A stretch of 5,329 nucleotides of DNA, taken from the NCBI GenBank assembly GCA_029934215.1, contig JAOZMR010000203.1, forward strand, positions 1 to 5,329, read 5' to 3'. Source of the DNA: Pontiellaceae bacterium (GTDB taxonomy: Bacteria > Verrucomicrobiota > Kiritimatiellia > Kiritimatiellales > Tichowtungiaceae). This document shows, piece by piece, positions 5,141 through 5,329 of this stretch. Positions within the stretch are counted from its first letter, which is position 1, and the number at the start of each line of letters is the position of its first letter. Below the pieces are notes generated by a model. That model was not told the DNA's origin and did no database searches. It saw only the letters and a program-made list of their open reading frames with translations. The position numbers and the translations under genes are program-made.

Positions 5141-5239
5141 GGGCATTGCCGATTGAAGATTGCCGATTTTTTGGAGAATTGGACTTCCAAGGGTTGGAAC
5201 CCTTTTCTTTCAATCGGAAATCCTCATTCGGAAATGCCC
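5141..5239. repeat. 99-bp imperfect inverted-repeat element (REP/MITE-like)
   Basis: The left arm 5141-5168 and the reverse complement of 5212-5239 match at 24 of 28 positions; both begin GGGCATT and share GATT and CCGATT blocks. The left arm is itself built from a 14-bp unit, with ATTGCCGATT occurring at 5145-5154 and again at 5159-5168. The 43-bp centre holds a perfect TTCCAA-GGG-TTGGAA palindrome (5185-5199). The whole can fold into a long hairpin. I see no target-site duplication (left flank TTAA, right flank TCCCC) and no coding capacity, so it is a non-coding repeat or a possible miniature element. Confidence 0.75.
5185..5199. repeat. Perfect 15-bp palindrome TTCCAA-GGG-TTGGAA in the inverted-repeat element
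   Basis: Perfect intergenic copy at the centre of the 5141-5239 element. The following bases continue to 5217 in close agreement with the terminator copy at 2635-2658 (22 of 24 identical). Confidence 0.9.
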
Positions 5240-5283
5240 TCCCCCTGCGAAGTTCCTCTAGCCTGTTCATTCGCAAACTTCAT
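5224..5283 (-). CDS. Possible 19-codon small ORF upstream of the TM1266 leader
   Basis: On the minus strand a strong AAGGAG (5299-5294) precedes two closely spaced ATGs. ATG 5287 gives only six codons. ATG 5283, 10 nt after the Shine-Dalgarno, opens a 19-aa frame (MKFANEQARGTSQGEGISE) that stops at 5224, inside the right arm of the inverted-repeat element. It is not recognisable as any leader peptide and has no run of one regulatory amino acid. It may be a true small protein, the remnant of a gene start cut by the repeat, or chance. Confidence 0.2.
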   Translation of the reverse strand: MKFANEQARGTSQGEGISE

Positions 5284-5329
5284 TCATGAACCACTCCTTA
5301 ACAGTCGTTATTTTTGAATACAAAAATTA

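Noticed and set aside
5029..5289. Plus-strand ORF sharing the peptide FQGLEPFSF with a minus-strand ORF at 2455-2784
   Set aside because: The shared peptide is only the translation of the DNA repeat (palindrome plus following block) and not evidence of a protein family.
1..5329. CRISPR array, insertion sequence with transposase, phage genes or rRNA
   Set aside because: No regularly spaced direct repeats, transposase motifs, phage proteins or rRNA sequence were seen anywhere in the window.

Overview
The window suggests a Gram-negative, probably anaerobic bacterium. A TonB-dependent outer-membrane receptor implies an outer membrane. A TM1266-type protein, a family named from [FeFe]-hydrogenase systems, is typical of anaerobes. 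The many TTCCAA-N3-TTGGAA palindromes and the AATCGG-rich intergenic repeat remind me of Kiritimatiellota/Lentisphaerota (PVC) genomes. That placement is inference from general familiarity and was not tested.

Layout. Positions 1-71 (minus) hold the first 23 codons of an unidentified gene that runs off the left edge. After a 240-bp gap comes a complete tRNA-Cys(GCA) at 312-385, then gcvH (405-785, glycine-cleavage H protein) only 19 bp downstream. A 183-bp gap with two small hairpins leads to an overlapping pair. An Lrp/AsnC regulator (969-1448) and a class I aminotransferase (1417-2598) share 32 bp and resemble the Bacillus alaR-alaT arrangement. A strong bidirectional hairpin terminator (2621-2645) separates this plus-strand block from a convergent minus-strand operon. 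That operon is a TM1266-like small regulator (4926-4672) whose ATGA stop/start overlaps the TonB-dependent receptor (4675-2669). Upstream of it lies a roughly 150-nt leader with a textbook intrinsic terminator and two 8-nt segments complementary to the terminator arm and to the Shine-Dalgarno. Beyond that is a 99-bp inverted-repeat element (5141-5239).

Function. The left half is amino-acid metabolism: glycine/lipoyl protein, Cys tRNA, and a predicted amino-acid-responsive regulator with its transaminase. The right half looks like a controlled uptake operon: a small ligand- or metal-sensing type protein translationally coupled to an outer-membrane transporter of unknown substrate, behind a possible RNA switch.

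The two strongest non-gene signals are these. (1) A 15-bp palindrome family, with five perfect copies in 5.3 kb, sits in all three reading frames of the receptor gene and in both terminator/repeat regions. (2) The structured leader of the TM1266-receptor operon matches no riboswitch class I recognise.
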